A DNA stretch of 64,000 nt from an uncultured Erysipelotrichaceae bacterium. Its GTDB lineage: Bacteria; Bacillota_I; Bacilli_A; Erysipelotrichales; Erysipelotrichaceae. The notes under the pieces were generated by a model that saw nothing but the letters and a program-made list of their open reading frames with translations, made no database searches and had not been told where the DNA came from. Positions 35,177 through 44,438 of this stretch are shown in pieces. The stretch lies in assembly GCA_947167125.1 (NCBI GenBank), contig CAMVGT010000001.1, positions 124,001 through 188,000 on the forward strand. The letters run 5' to 3'. The position numbers and the translations under genes were made by a program. Each line of letters starts with the position of its first letter. Position 1 is the stretch's first letter.

Positions 35177-36049
35177 TTATTCTTCAGCAGCCATCATAGC
35201 GAGCTTGATGCCGCCCATGAGGCCCTGGTCATCATTCAGGCTTGCCGGAACGATGTATGTGTCAAGATCTTCGAGTTCCTTTGTCTTGAGGTAGCCGTTC
35301 ATCATCTCTGCAACATACTTGCGGATCAGCGGGAACAGGCTTTCCTGATGCATGACACCGCCGCCAAGAATGATCTTCTGCGGAGAAAGAACCATGATGT
35401 AGTCAACAAGAGCCTGCGCAATGTAGTAAGCTTCAAGATCCCAGACTTCCGGTCTGTCTGTCAGTTCAGCTCCCGGCTTGCCCCATCTTTCGCCGATTGC
35501 AGGTCCGGCTGCCATGCCTTCCAGGCAGTTGCCGTGGAACGGGCAGTGTCCCTTATATGTATCGTCTTCACGGACTTTGAGCAGAATGTGTCCTGCTTCC
35601 GGGTGCAGCATGCCGTGCAGCATCTTGCCGTTTGTCATGACGCCGGCGCCGACGCCTGTACCGATTGTCAGGTAAACAGCGTCTGTCAGAGACTGTGCGC
35701 AGCCCCATGTCATTTCGCCGAGCAGCGAGCCGTTGACGTCTGTATCGAATCCGATCGGGATATTCAGCGCTTCTTTCAGAGCGCCGACGATATTGTAGTT
35801 GCCCCATCCCGGTTTCGGTGTGGATGTGATATATCCGTAAGTTTCGGAATCTTTGTGCAGATCAATCGGTCCGAAGCATGCGATACCGAGAGATACGATG
35901 TCCTTGGATTTGAAATATTCGATGATCGGAGGCATTGTCTCCTCAGGTGTTCTTGTCGGCACGGAAATACGTTCCAGAATTTCTCCGTTTTCATTGCCGA
36001 CTGCGCAGAGCATTTTGGTTCCGCCTGCTTCTAATGTTCCATACAGCAT
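35177..36049 (-). CDS. ROK-family sugar kinase, probably fructokinase
   Basis: The 290-residue protein has ROK motifs: GTLEAGGTKM phosphate loop, DVNGSLLGE, LTIGTGVGAGV and the zinc site H..C..H..C (HPEAGHILLK then GHCPFHGNCLEG). This form is typical of ScrK/YdhR-type fructokinases. The divergent neighbour is a sucrose-type PTS permease, which fits: sucrose-6-phosphate is cleaved to glucose-6-phosphate and fructose, and the kinase handles fructose. No sucrose-6-phosphate hydrolase is in the window. The ATG at 36049 follows AGGGGAG. Confidence 0.88.
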   Translation of the reverse strand: MLYGTLEAGGTKMLCAVGNENGEILERISVPTRTPEETMPPIIEYFKSKDIVSLGIACFGPIDLHKDSETYGYITSTPKPGWGNYNIVGALKEALNIPIGFDTDVNGSLLGEMTWGCAQSLTDAVYLTIGTGVGAGVMTNGKMLHGMLHPEAGHILLKVREDDTYKGHCPFHGNCLEGMAAGPAIGERWGKPGAELTDRPEVWDLEAYYIAQALVDYIMVLSPQKIILGGGVMHQESLFPLIRKYVAEMMNGYLKTKELEDLDTYIVPASLNDDQGLMGGIKLAMMAAEE

Positions 36050-36504
36050 TGTTGTTTTCTCCCCTGCATTCATTTCAGAATGCAATTTTCCTTTCTATCC
36101 GTTTTCCCACGGATTTATAACTGTTTTTATTTTAGCAGAGGATTCAGAAACAAGAACAGTGTTTGCGGGAAACTTCATGCATTTAGGGCCATTTTTTTGA
36201 AACGTTTCATCAGATTTTCACATTTCTGTTTTCTCCATATGATCCCCCGGCCATACCGGGCATTCTTCCTTCCGTTCCTTCCATAAAAAAATAACGTTTT
36301 CTGCCATGATTCTGATACACATAACAAACCTTTATCATCATTTTCCGTTCAGGTACATGAATTTATGCAAATCAGTAGTAAAATGAATTCATTGAAACCG
36401 GTAAGGGAAATACATCCCATGGCAGATCATATGCCCCAGTATCGCAGAAATACTATTTACGCGGTTTGTTTTTCCCTGTATCCGGAAATAAGGAGGATAG
36501 TATC
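36050..36504. other. Divergent regulatory region between fructokinase and PTS genes
   Basis: The 455-bp gap holds one LacI-type palindrome (36198-36209) and A/T-rich promoter-like sequence, for example TAAAAT near 36379 on the plus strand. The last ~140 bp form a long leader to the PTS gene with short weak inverted repeats. I found no antiterminator-protein target, riboswitch or gene there. Confidence 0.6.
36198..36209. promoter_or_regulatory. LacI-family-like operator TGAAACGTTTCA
   Basis: A perfect 12-bp palindrome with the AAACGTTT core typical of LacI-family repressors such as ScrR. It is two bases shorter than a standard CcpA cre site, so a sugar-specific repressor is more likely. No LacI-type gene is in the window. 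Confidence 0.55.
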
Positions 36505-38361
36505 ATGGCACTCAATTACAGAAAGTGCGCGGAAGAGATCTTCGCGACTCTCGGCGGCAAAGAAAATGTCGCCTCCGCTGCACATTGCGCCACACGTCTG
36601 CGTCTTGCGATCGTGGACAACAGCAAAGTTGATCTGAAAACTCTGGAGAACGTCGAAGGGGTACAGGGCGTTTTCTCAAATGCAGGTCAGCTGCAGATCA
36701 TCATCGGCACCGGAACAGTAAACAAAGTATTCGATGAATTCATTGATGTTTCCGGCGTCGCGGCAGGCTCCAAGGACGATGTCAAGGCAGCCGCTGCCGC
36801 AAACATGCCCTGGTGGAAGCGTCTTGTCAAAACACTGGGCGATGTCTTCGTCCCGATTCTTCCCGCAATCGTCGCTGCAGGTCTGATGATGGGCCTTGTC
36901 GAAGCGCTCGGAAACGCGATTCCCGCATTCAAGGGTTCGGACTGGTTCGGATTCCTGGATATGGCCGCAAATACAGCCTTTGCGTATCTGCCGGTTCTTG
37001 TCGCAATCTCTTCCGCCAAAGTCTTCGGCGCAAATGAATTCCTCGGCGCGGTCATGGGCCTGATGATGGTTCATTCCGCTCTCACCAACGGCTGGAACGC
37101 AGCTGCAGGTTTTGAAAAATGGTATCTGTTCGGAGACGGAATCAAAATCGGCGGCTATGTATTAGGCCAGATCAACCAGCTGGGCTATCAGGGCCATGTC
37201 ATCCCGGTTGTCATCTCCATCTGGCTGATGGCGAAGATCGAAAAGAAACTGCACAGCGTTGTTCCTGAAGTCATTGACCTCTTTGTCACACCGCTCTGCA
37301 CAGTTCTGTTAACCGCACTTGCGACATTCATGGTCATCGGCCCGATCTTCTCCGGACTTGAAACAATCGTTCTCAATGCGGCTACCGCTCTTGTCGCAAA
37401 TCCGATCGGTGCATGCATTATGGGTGCTCTTTATCCGGTGACCGTTGTCATGGGTCTGCACCATATGTACAACACGATCGAACTCGGTATGCTGGGTGCT
37501 TATGAAGGAGCGCTCAACACCTGGATGCCGATCGCTTCCGCTGCCAACTTCGCACAGTTCGGCGCCTGTCTTGCGGTTGGTCTCAAGACCAGAAACTCCA
37601 AGACAAAGCAGGTTGCGATTCCTTCCGCCCTCTCCGCTTCCCTCGGTATCACCGAGCCGGCGATCTTCGGTGTCAACCTTCGTCTGATGAAGCCGTTTAT
37701 CTTCGCGGCTGCCGGCGGCGCGGTCGGCGCCCTGTTCGGTGCGATCTTCAAGATCGGTGCTGTTTCCAACGGCGTTACCGGTATTCCGGGCTACCTGATT
37801 GCGAAAAACCCTGCCGGCTATACAATCGTTCTGTTAATCTCCGCAGGCATTGCCTTCGCTTTGACATGGATTTTATGGAAAGAAGATCCGGATGAAGCGG
37901 ACCGCCCTGCAGCTGTTGAAACAGTTCCCAATGAAACAGCGATCACAACTGAAAAAGGAACTGTCATTCAGCCGGTTGCCGGAACAATCATTCCCGCTTC
38001 ACAGATTGCCGATCCGATGTTTGCGGCAGAAACCATGGGTCCTTCCATCGGAATTGTGCCGACCGGTGAGACCGTCTATGCGCCGTTTGACGGAAAAGTC
38101 ACAATGCTGTTTCCGACAAAGCACGCAGTCGGCATCACCTCGGATACAGGAATTGAAGTACTGATCCATGTCGGCATCGATACCGTTGCGATGAACGGAA
38201 CCGGATTTGAAGCATATGTCGAGCCGGATCAGGAAATCAAAGCCGGCGATAAGCTTCTGCATTTCGACCGCAATGAAATCAAGAATGCCGGCCATCCGGA
38301 TACCGTTATTGTGGTAATCACAAACGGTGCCGACTTCACCGACATCAAAAAAGCCGCATAA
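36505..38361 (+). CDS. PTS sucrose/beta-glucoside-type permease, EIIBCA
   Basis: The 618-residue membrane protein imports and phosphorylates a disaccharide. Domain order is EIIB (about 1-90, phospho-Cys in AAHCATRLRL), EIIC (about 105-450, ten or so helices, with the GITEPAIFGVN signature) and EIIA (about 480-618, phospho-His in VLIHVGIDT). Sequence and the neighbouring fructokinase favour sucrose; trehalose or beta-glucosides cannot be ruled out. The ATG at 36505 follows AAGGAGG. A strong terminator follows. Confidence 0.9.
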   Translation: MALNYRKCAEEIFATLGGKENVASAAHCATRLRLAIVDNSKVDLKTLENVEGVQGVFSNAGQLQIIIGTGTVNKVFDEFIDVSGVAAGSKDDVKAAAAANMPWWKRLVKTLGDVFVPILPAIVAAGLMMGLVEALGNAIPAFKGSDWFGFLDMAANTAFAYLPVLVAISSAKVFGANEFLGAVMGLMMVHSALTNGWNAAAGFEKWYLFGDGIKIGGYVLGQINQLGYQGHVIPVVISIWLMAKIEKKLHSVVPEVIDLFVTPLCTVLLTALATFMVIGPIFSGLETIVLNAATALVANPIGACIMGALYPVTVVMGLHHMYNTIELGMLGAYEGALNTWMPIASAANFAQFGACLAVGLKTRNSKTKQVAIPSALSASLGITEPAIFGVNLRLMKPFIFAAAGGAVGALFGAIFKIGAVSNGVTGIPGYLIAKNPAGYTIVLLISAGIAFALTWILWKEDPDEADRPAAVETVPNETAITTEKGTVIQPVAGTIIPASQIADPMFAAETMGPSIGIVPTGETVYAPFDGKVTMLFPTKHAVGITSDTGIEVLIHVGIDTVAMNGTGFEAYVEPDQEIKAGDKLLHFDRNEIKNAGHPDTVIVVITNGADFTDIKKAA

Positions 38362-38378
38362 ACACAGCATTCAGTAAA

Positions 38379-38409
38379 GGAGACGCCAAGCCGGCGTCTC
38401 CTGTTTTTA
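38379..38409 (+). terminator. Terminator of the PTS gene
   Basis: GGAGACGCC/GGCGTCTCC, a perfect 9-bp stem with 5-nt loop, then TGTTTTTAT. Confidence 0.9.
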
Positions 38410-39018
38410 TTCTTTCGGTTCAGATGGCTGAGCCTGTTCCGCCGCAGCTTTCTTCGCTGCCGCGTTTTTGTCCGTAATCTCGTAGATGTTTTTCAGAAGC
38501 AGCTGCTGTGCCTTTGGTGTGAAAGTCAGACGGATGTAGGCTTCATTCTTCTGGTTCACTGCCGCTGCCGCAAGAATTCCGTTTTCTTTTCCCTTTTCAG
38601 TCGGAGTCTTGGCAATTCTGCCGAGATATTCAATTTCCTGCAGATAGCCTTCCTGTATCAGCCATGCGTTGATATCCTGCGGACGCGGGCGGCTCATAGC
38701 AGGGTTGTTTGTCAGATCGCCGAGTTTTGCGCAGAAGCCGCTGGCTGTCAGCGGTTCTTCCGAATAGGTATAATTCTTCAGCTGCTCCCTTGTGATTCCG
38801 AAGGGAAGGCTGTTCTTCACCACAACAACCGGATTCAGCTGTTCATAGCGGTATTTCTTCAGAATCTGTTCCACATATTCAAGATAGGTATGAATCTTTT
38901 CCTGATTCACAACATCATTCGGGGAAACTTTACGGTTATCCAGAGGATTGACTCCTCTTGCAAGAGAAGATGTATAAGCAATTGCTCTGTCCAGTATTTT
39001 CAGTTCTTTTTCATTCAT
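38407..39018 (-). CDS. Uncharacterised protein
   Basis: The product has 203 residues, with no signal or membrane segment. The start (NEKELKILDRAIAYTSSLARGVNPL) is helical and followed by a mixed domain; the end is an Ala/Lys-rich low-complexity tail (KNAAAKKAAAEQAQPSEPKE). I do not recognise the family. The ATG at 39018 follows GAGG. It is convergent with the PTS gene and divergent from the PHP gene. Confidence 0.7.
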   Translation of the reverse strand: MNEKELKILDRAIAYTSSLARGVNPLDNRKVSPNDVVNQEKIHTYLEYVEQILKKYRYEQLNPVVVVKNSLPFGITREQLKNYTYSEEPLTASGFCAKLGDLTNNPAMSRPRPQDINAWLIQEGYLQEIEYLGRIAKTPTEKGKENGILAAAAVNQKNEAYIRLTFTPKAQQLLLKNIYEITDKNAAAKKAAAEQAQPSEPKE

Positions 39019-39138
39019 GATCAAAACCTCGTCTCCATCATATCATGTGAAAGATTGTTCCGATATAATAATGGAGGAATGAATTTTCCGAAAAGTGCTT
39101 CTTCCCTGAAAAGAAGGCACAGAAACAGGAGTATGCAT

Positions 39139-40005
39139 ATGCGCGCAGATTATCATTTACATTGTGAATTTTCCGATGATTCAAGGGAAAGAATGGAAAA
39201 CCAGATCGAAAGAGCGATTGAACTCGGTCTTGATGAGATCTGTTTCACCGATCACGTCGACTACGGCATCAAAAAGGACTGGTCGGACGGCAATATCGTC
39301 TGGAGAGGCGGAGACGGCGTCGGAACAGCAAAGGATCAGATGGATCCCTGTGCCAACGTCAATTATCCGGAATACTTTTCCAAGATCGACCGGATGAGAG
39401 AAACCTATAGAGGACAGCTCGTGATTAAAAAAGGCCTGGAATTCGGCATCCAGACAATCACGGCAGACCAGTTCCGGAAACTCTATGACACATGGAAGAA
39501 TGAACTGGATTTTGTCCTGCTGTCCATGCACCAGGTAAACAATCTGGAATTCTGGACACAGGATTTCCAGAGAGGAAAGACACAGAAGGAATATAACGAA
39601 GAGTATTACCGGGAAATCTATAACGTCCAGCAGATTTTCAAAGACTATTCCGTTCTTGCCCATCTTGATCTGATTGTACGTTATGACGAAAACGGTATTT
39701 ATCCGTTCGAAAATGTCAGAGACATGGTGGCCGAAATCCTGAAACAGGCAATCAAAGACGGCAAAGGCATTGAACTGAATACTTCCAGCTGGAAATACAG
39801 ACTCACCGACACCCAGCCTTCCCGCGCCATCTTAAAGCTTTACAAAGATCTCGGCGGAAAGGTCCTGACCATCGGCTCCGATGCCCATAACGCAAATATG
39901 CTCGCCGACCATATGGAGGATGCCGTTCAGATTCTCAGAGATGAAATCGGATTTACGGAATTCTGCACATTCGACCATATGAAACCAACCTTCCACAGTT
40001 TTTAA
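39139..40005 (+). CDS. PHP-domain phosphatase, histidinol-phosphatase (HisK/HisJ)-like
   Basis: The 288-residue protein shows metal-binding PHP motifs: YHLHCEFSDDS at the start, FTDHVDYG, the internal LSMHQVNN, AHLDLIVRY and late GSDAHNAN. HisJ-type members remove phosphate from histidinol phosphate. No his gene is nearby, so another phosphoester substrate is possible. An AGGAG site precedes the ATG at 39139. It is followed after 22 bp by an acetyltransferase gene. Confidence 0.85.
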   Translation: MRADYHLHCEFSDDSRERMENQIERAIELGLDEICFTDHVDYGIKKDWSDGNIVWRGGDGVGTAKDQMDPCANVNYPEYFSKIDRMRETYRGQLVIKKGLEFGIQTITADQFRKLYDTWKNELDFVLLSMHQVNNLEFWTQDFQRGKTQKEYNEEYYREIYNVQQIFKDYSVLAHLDLIVRYDENGIYPFENVRDMVAEILKQAIKDGKGIELNTSSWKYRLTDTQPSRAILKLYKDLGGKVLTIGSDAHNANMLADHMEDAVQILRDEIGFTEFCTFDHMKPTFHSF

Positions 40006-40027
40006 ACAGAATGAGAAACAAATATCC

Positions 40028-40606
40028 ATGAATGAAATCGAAAAAATGAAAGCCGGCATGTGGTACGATGCCAATTACAATCCCGAAATCGGTGAAATGC
40101 GCATGCGCGGAATGTCCCTCTGCACAAAACTGAATATGACCGATCCGATGGACATAGAGAAAATGTATGCAGTCATTGAAGAACTGCTCGGCTATGTACC
40201 GGAAAATTTCGCCCTTGTCCCGCCGTTTACATGTGATTACGGTCCGAATATCAAACTCGGAAAATATGTCTTCATCAATGCGAACTGCTACCTGATGGAT
40301 GGCGGCGGAATTGAAATCGGCGACCATTGCTTTATCGGTCCTTACTGCGGATTCTATACAGCAGCCCATCCCCTGCAGTACAAATACCGCAATCAGGGTC
40401 TTGAAAAAGCATTGCCGATCAAAGTCGGAGACAACTGCTGGTTCGGTGCCAATGTCAGTGTCATGCCCGGTGTCACGATCGGAAGCGGATGCGTGATCGC
40501 GGCCGGTGCCGTTGTCACAAAAGACATTCCCGATAACAGTCTTGCGGCAGGCATTCCGGCAAAAGTTGTACGGACAATCGATCAGAACGCGCCTCTGGAA
40601 GAATAA
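40028..40606 (+). CDS. Maltose/galactoside-type sugar O-acetyltransferase
   Basis: The 192-residue protein has the short N-terminal helix region of the maltose/galactoside acetyltransferase family (KMKAGMWYDANYNPE). It then has a left-handed beta-helix of hexapeptide repeats (for example CVIAAGAVVTKDIPDNSLAAG) with the active-site His in AAHPLQ. It uses acetyl-CoA to acetylate a sugar hydroxyl. It probably shares a transcript with the PHP gene. Confidence 0.92.
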   Translation: MNEIEKMKAGMWYDANYNPEIGEMRMRGMSLCTKLNMTDPMDIEKMYAVIEELLGYVPENFALVPPFTCDYGPNIKLGKYVFINANCYLMDGGGIEIGDHCFIGPYCGFYTAAHPLQYKYRNQGLEKALPIKVGDNCWFGANVSVMPGVTIGSGCVIAAGAVVTKDIPDNSLAAGIPAKVVRTIDQNAPLEE

Positions 40607-40629
40607 AACAGGAGACATCTGTCTCCTGT
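40600..40629 (-). terminator. Terminator of the LysR gene
   Basis: ACAGGAGACA/TGTCTCCTGT perfect 10-bp stem with 2-nt centre, then TTTTATT on the minus strand. Confidence 0.7.
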
Positions 40630-40635
40630 GTGTGA

Positions 40636-41598
40636 TTACAGCTGCTTTGCGGCTGTTTTCTTTTTCTTTCTTCCTTTTTCAACTGTGGAAAGATATTTCT
40701 GCAGTTCTTCGATATACATTTCACCGACTTCGGAAAGAATACTGTTTTTATGGGTGATATATCCGATCTCCATATAGCTGTTGGGATTGTCATCATCTTC
40801 TTTATAAGGAATCGCGATATAGTCATCGCCGTTGAGTTCTTCGCAGATGATGCCGGAACATAAGGTATAGCCGTTGAGTCCGACCATCAGGTTCAGCATG
40901 GTTGCCCGGTCATTGGCTTTGATGATTCTCGGATATTCGTTGGTGCTGAGAATTTCTTCCGCAAAATAGAACGATGTGCTGTCTCCCTGGTCAAACTGCA
41001 GACACGGATATTCCTGCAGCTGGGAAAGGCGGATGGATTTTCTTTTTGCGAGCGGATGATCCTTATAAATATATACATATGCCTGGCAGTCAATCAGATG
41101 ATGGAATTCAAGATTGTTTGTGCGCAGCAGCTTATTGATCGCGGAGCGGTTGAAATCCGAAAGATACAGAATACCGATTTCGCTGCGGGCTGAAGCTGCG
41201 TCATCAATGACTTCCCTGGTTCTTTCCTCCATGATCGCGAATTCATATTCGGTGGTGTCAAACTTCTTGACCATTTCGACAAACGCCTTGATCGCAAAGG
41301 AATAATGCTGGGTGGATACCCCAAACTTCTTGCGGATCTTTTCGCTTCCCGAATACCTGTCCTGCAGCTGTTCGTATTGGGAATAGACCTGCCTTGCATA
41401 AAGGAGAAATTCCTTTCCGTCATTGGTCAGTGTCACTCCCCTTCCGGTCCGGTTGAAAATCTGAATGCCAACCGACTTTTCCAGTTCCTGGATGGCGCTG
41501 GTCAGAGAAGGCTGGGAAATATAAAGCTTTTCGGCAGCTTTGTTTATAGAGCCTGTTTCCGAAATCACGATTGCGTAATAAATCTGCTGAATTGTCAT
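40636..41598 (-). CDS. LysR-family regulator next to the methionine operon
   Basis: The 320-residue protein has an N-terminal LysR helix-turn-helix (about 1-60; SINKAAEKLYISQPSLTSAI) and an effector-binding domain, plus a basic tail (KGRKKKKTAAKQL). It is divergent from the metA operon, which makes control of sulfur amino acid genes likely. The ATG at 41598 follows GGGAGG. A partial dyad ATACCCGGTTAT at 41694-41705 between the two promoters is a candidate LysR site (weak). Confidence 0.88.
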   Translation of the reverse strand: MTIQQIYYAIVISETGSINKAAEKLYISQPSLTSAIQELEKSVGIQIFNRTGRGVTLTNDGKEFLLYARQVYSQYEQLQDRYSGSEKIRKKFGVSTQHYSFAIKAFVEMVKKFDTTEYEFAIMEERTREVIDDAASARSEIGILYLSDFNRSAINKLLRTNNLEFHHLIDCQAYVYIYKDHPLAKRKSIRLSQLQEYPCLQFDQGDSTSFYFAEEILSTNEYPRIIKANDRATMLNLMVGLNGYTLCSGIICEELNGDDYIAIPYKEDDDNPNSYMEIGYITHKNSILSEVGEMYIEELQKYLSTVEKGRKKKKTAAKQL

Positions 41599-41775
41599 AC
41601 CTGCATCCTCCCGCATACATGCCATTTCTGCATGTCACCATTCTGAATGACCTGTCCGTTTTGAACAAGATGTTCCTGTTATATATTAAACCTATACCCG
41701 GTTATCGGTTAATCCACTTGCCCCGAAATGCTTTTCCGGCGCATTTTCCGCTACAATATCCTTTGTACGATCCGT

Positions 41776-41804
41776 TTGATTTTACATGCATCAACATTTA
41801 ATAT
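41776..41804 (+). promoter_or_regulatory. metA operon promoter
   Basis: TTGATT (41776-41781), 17 bp, TAATAT (41799-41804), with start near 41812 and a leader frame 19 nt further on. Confidence 0.7.
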
Positions 41805-41830
41805 AGTTGGTAACACGCAAGAGGAATAAG

Positions 41831-41914
41831 ATGGAAAAAACAGCGTTCAGACAAAACCGAATGTGCATCCCGGAAATTCATGCCGGCATCCTTTTGTATG
41901 TTTATGACTGTTAA
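41831..41914 (+). CDS. Leader peptide upstream of metA (27 residues)
   Basis: A short frame beginning MEKTAFRQNRMCIPE follows a GAGG site and ends in Cys-stop. Met and Cys codons are adjacent at positions 11-12 (ATGTGC). A segment after them (CGGCATC, 41884-41890) is perfectly complementary to GATGCCG (41934-41940) in the 5' half of the downstream terminator, so an alternative antiterminator can form. This is the layout of ribosome-mediated attenuation; whether Met or Cys is sensed is not decided by sequence. Confidence 0.6.
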   Translation: MEKTAFRQNRMCIPEIHAGILLYVYDC

Positions 41915-41929
41915 ATGAAAGTGAACATA

Positions 41930-41961
41930 CCCTGATGCCGACATGCATCAGGGATGTTTTT
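41930..41961 (+). terminator. Attenuator hairpin directly before metA
   Basis: CCCTGATGC/GCATCAGGG perfect 9-bp stem with a 6-nt loop, then ATGTTTTTG. The metA ribosome site (AAAGGAG) follows at once, so this terminator must be bypassed for expression. Confidence 0.88.
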
Positions 41962-41978
41962 GAAAGGAGACCGTATTT

Positions 41979-42947
41979 ATGCCGATCAGAATCCCGAATG
42001 AACTTCCAGCAGCCGATGTTCTTGAATCCGAGAATATCTTTGTCATGCGTGAAACCAGAGCCGAAAGCCAGCAGATCAGACCGCTGCGGATTCTTGTACT
42101 GAATCTTATGCCGTTAAAGATTGTCACTGAAACACAGCTGGCAAGGTTACTGGGAAATACACCTCTGCAGGTGGAAATGGAACTGCTGACCATCAGCGGC
42201 AGACAGCCCAAGCACACGCCGATTGAACATATGGTCGCTTTCTACCAGACCTTTGATGAAGTCAGAGACAGAAATTATGACGGCATGGTTATCACCGGAG
42301 CGCCGGTGGAGCACCTTCCTTTTGAAGAAGTGGACTATTGGGATGAACTGTGCGAAATCATGGAATGGTCTACCACCCATGTCCACAGCACCTTCCACAT
42401 CTGCTGGGGAGCCCAGGCAGCCCTGTATTATCACTATGGAATTGAAAAGATTCCTCTGGATGAAAAGATGTTCGGGGTATTCCCGCATAAGGTCACACAT
42501 AAAGGATCCATCCTTTTCAGAGGATTTGATGATACCTTCATGGTTCCTCATTCCCGCCATACAGCAATCAGACGTGAAGATATCGTCAATACACCGGAGC
42601 TGAAAATCCTTGCCGAAAGCGAACAGGCAGGCGTCTATGCCGTTTCAACTGACGGCGGACGGCAGATCTTCATCACCGGCCATTCCGAATACGATCCCGA
42701 TACCCTGGAAAAAGAATATCTCCGCGACAAAAATGCCGGACTTCCGATTCATGTGCCGTACAACTACTATCCCGATGACGATGATACAAAAGAGCCTGTA
42801 TGCACATGGAGATCCAGCGCCAACCTGCTTTATTCCAACTGGCTGAATTACTTCGTCTATCAGGAAACACCGTATGATCTGAAAGAACTGAAAGAATTCA
42901 ATGCCCGCAGAAAGGCAGGAAAGGCAAAAGCAAATGAAAATCACTGA
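41979..42947 (+). CDS. metA: Homoserine O-acyltransferase MetA, predicted acetyl-CoA type
   Basis: MetA activates homoserine for methionine synthesis. The 322-residue protein has the catalytic Cys142 in HICWGAQAA, a His in [10 protein letters not shown] and normal length. Residue 111 is Glu (GAPVEHLPF). Published work on this family links Glu at 111 to acetyl-CoA and Gly to succinyl-CoA, so it probably makes O-acetylhomoserine despite the usual succinyltransferase label. It is the first gene of metA-metF-activation protein-metH and overlaps metF by 14 nt. Confidence 0.95.
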   Translation: MPIRIPNELPAADVLESENIFVMRETRAESQQIRPLRILVLNLMPLKIVTETQLARLLGNTPLQVEMELLTISGRQPKHTPIEHMVAFYQTFDEVRDRNYDGMVITGAPVEHLPFEEVDYWDELCEIMEWSTTHVHSTFHICWGAQAALYYHYGIEKIPLDEKMFGVFPHKVTHKGSILFRGFDDTFMVPHSRHTAIRREDIVNTPELKILAESEQAGVYAVSTDGGRQIFITGHSEYDPDTLEKEYLRDKNAGLPIHVPYNYYPDDDDTKEPVCTWRSSANLLYSNWLNYFVYQETPYDLKELKEFNARRKAGKAKANENH

Positions 42948-43794
42948 CCTTCTGAATGAAGACAGAATCACCCTCTCCTTTGAAGTATTCCCGCCCAAGA
43001 AAGCGGAAAAGTTTGAAGCTGTTAAAAACGCGGCTGAAGCGATTGCGGATCTGCATCCCAGCTTCATGAGCGTCACTTATGGTGCAGGCGGCAGCACTGC
43101 CGGATTTACTGCAGAGTTGGCAGCCGATCTGAAAAAAGAGACGGGCGTCACCGTTCTGCCCCATCTGACCTGTGTCGGATCATCCAGAGAACATGCGGAC
43201 AGAATGATTGATCAGTATGTGCGTGAAGAGATCGAAAACATCATGGTACTGCGCGGCGATATGCCTAATGGCGGTGAAATCGAAACCGACTTCACCCATG
43301 CCAGCGATCTGATTGCCTATATCAAAAGCAGAAGCGATGTATGCATCGGAGGAGCCTGCTATCCGGAAGGCCATCCCGAAAGCTACAACAAGAACGACGA
43401 TCTCAAAGGTCTCAAAGCCAAGGTTGACGCCGGATGCGATTTTCTGACCACCCAGATGTTTTTTGACAACAACATTTTCTATAACTTCCTCTACAGAGCC
43501 GGCAGGGCCGGAATCAATGTCCCGATTCTCGCCGGCATCATGCCGATCACAAACGCGAAGCAGCTCGACCGCAGTGTCGCCCTTTCCGGAACCAATGTAC
43601 CGGAACGCTTCCGCGCCATTGTCGATACATTCAAGGATAACCCTTCCGCAATGAAACAGGCCGGCATTGTCTATGCCTCAGAGCAGATCATCGATCTGAT
43701 CGCCAACGGCGTGAAGAATATTCATGTTTATTCCATGAATAAGTCGGATGTGGCTGCAGGCATCATGAACAACCTTTCGGAAATTCTCAAATGA
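42934..43794 (+). CDS. metF: 5,10-methylenetetrahydrofolate reductase
   Basis: MetF makes 5-methyltetrahydrofolate, the methyl donor for MetH, using FAD. The 286-residue barrel has the early catalytic Glu in LSFEVFPPK, the VTYGAGGST and LRGD segments and the [10 protein letters not shown] signature. I use the ATG at 42934 (AGGAAAGG upstream), inside the end of metA. It overlaps the next gene by 4 nt. Confidence 0.96.
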   Translation: MKITDLLNEDRITLSFEVFPPKKAEKFEAVKNAAEAIADLHPSFMSVTYGAGGSTAGFTAELAADLKKETGVTVLPHLTCVGSSREHADRMIDQYVREEIENIMVLRGDMPNGGEIETDFTHASDLIAYIKSRSDVCIGGACYPEGHPESYNKNDDLKGLKAKVDAGCDFLTTQMFFDNNIFYNFLYRAGRAGINVPILAGIMPITNAKQLDRSVALSGTNVPERFRAIVDTFKDNPSAMKQAGIVYASEQIIDLIANGVKNIHVYSMNKSDVAAGIMNNLSEILK

Positions 43795-44438
43795 ATATCA
43801 GCAGAAAAGAAATCAGACGCTATCTTGGAATGAAGCGGGACAGTGAAGCGATGAATGAGCTCATTGAAGAATGTGTCGCGCTTCTGGAAAAAGCAGCAGT
43901 GCCGCGCCATATTTATGTCCGCCTTCCGTTATCATGGAAAGACGGTTTTCCGGTGATTGATTCCGAAGTCATCGAAAGCAGAAATCTTGCCAAAAATCTG
44001 GAAGGCTGTTCTGAGATTGTGATCATGGCATGCACGCTGGGAGCGGAAGTGGACAGACTGATCGCAAAATACAATGTCATCTCCATGGCCCATGCGGCAG
44101 TCCTGCAGGCTGCAGGCGCGGCGATGATTGAAGAAGTATGCGATGAAGTCAATGAAGAAATCCGCAGGAATGCAGAAGAAAACGGTTTTTACTGCCATCC
44201 CCGCTTTTCACCGGGCTACGGGGATCTCAAACTGGAAACACAGAAGCTGATTTTCTCATTGATCAACCTGCCGAAGGAAATCGGCTTAACCCTCAATGAA
44301 AGTATGTTAATGACACCGTTCAAATCCGTCACTGCCTTCATCGGTCTTTCAAAGGAAAAGCAGGATGAAAGTGACAGGAACTGCGATGCGTGCGATATGT
44401 CACCGACATGTGAATACCGCCAACAGGAGGACATATGA
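43791..44438 (+). CDS. Stand-alone MetH activation-domain protein
   Basis: The 215-residue protein resembles the C-terminal S-adenosylmethionine-binding activation domain of cobalamin-dependent methionine synthase. It has RFSPGYGDLKLETQK, corresponding to the RxxPGY motif, and LMTPFKSVTAFIGL. It ends with a Cys-rich tail (CDACDMSPTCEY), which may bind metal (inference). It lies between metF and metH, overlapping both by 4 nt, and metH lacks this domain. The MetH reactivation function is therefore supplied by a separate protein. Confidence 0.88.
   Translation: MNISRKEIRRYLGMKRDSEAMNELIEECVALLEKAAVPRHIYVRLPLSWKDGFPVIDSEVIESRNLAKNLEGCSEIVIMACTLGAEVDRLIAKYNVISMAHAAVLQAAGAAMIEEVCDEVNEEIRRNAEENGFYCHPRFSPGYGDLKLETQKLIFSLINLPKEIGLTLNESMLMTPFKSVTAFIGLSKEKQDESDRNCDACDMSPTCEYRQQEDI

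Noticed and set aside
36198-36209. CcpA cre site
   Set aside because: The palindrome is 12 bp with CG centre and lacks the two central bases of the 14-bp cre consensus; a LacI-type operator fits better.
36365-36504. Antiterminator-protein (LicT/SacY-type) leader before the PTS gene
   Set aside because: No matching RNA target sequence and no terminator were found in the leader.
41694-41705. Firm LysR binding site
   Set aside because: The dyad is imperfect and was not supported by a second copy; kept only as a remark in the LysR entry.
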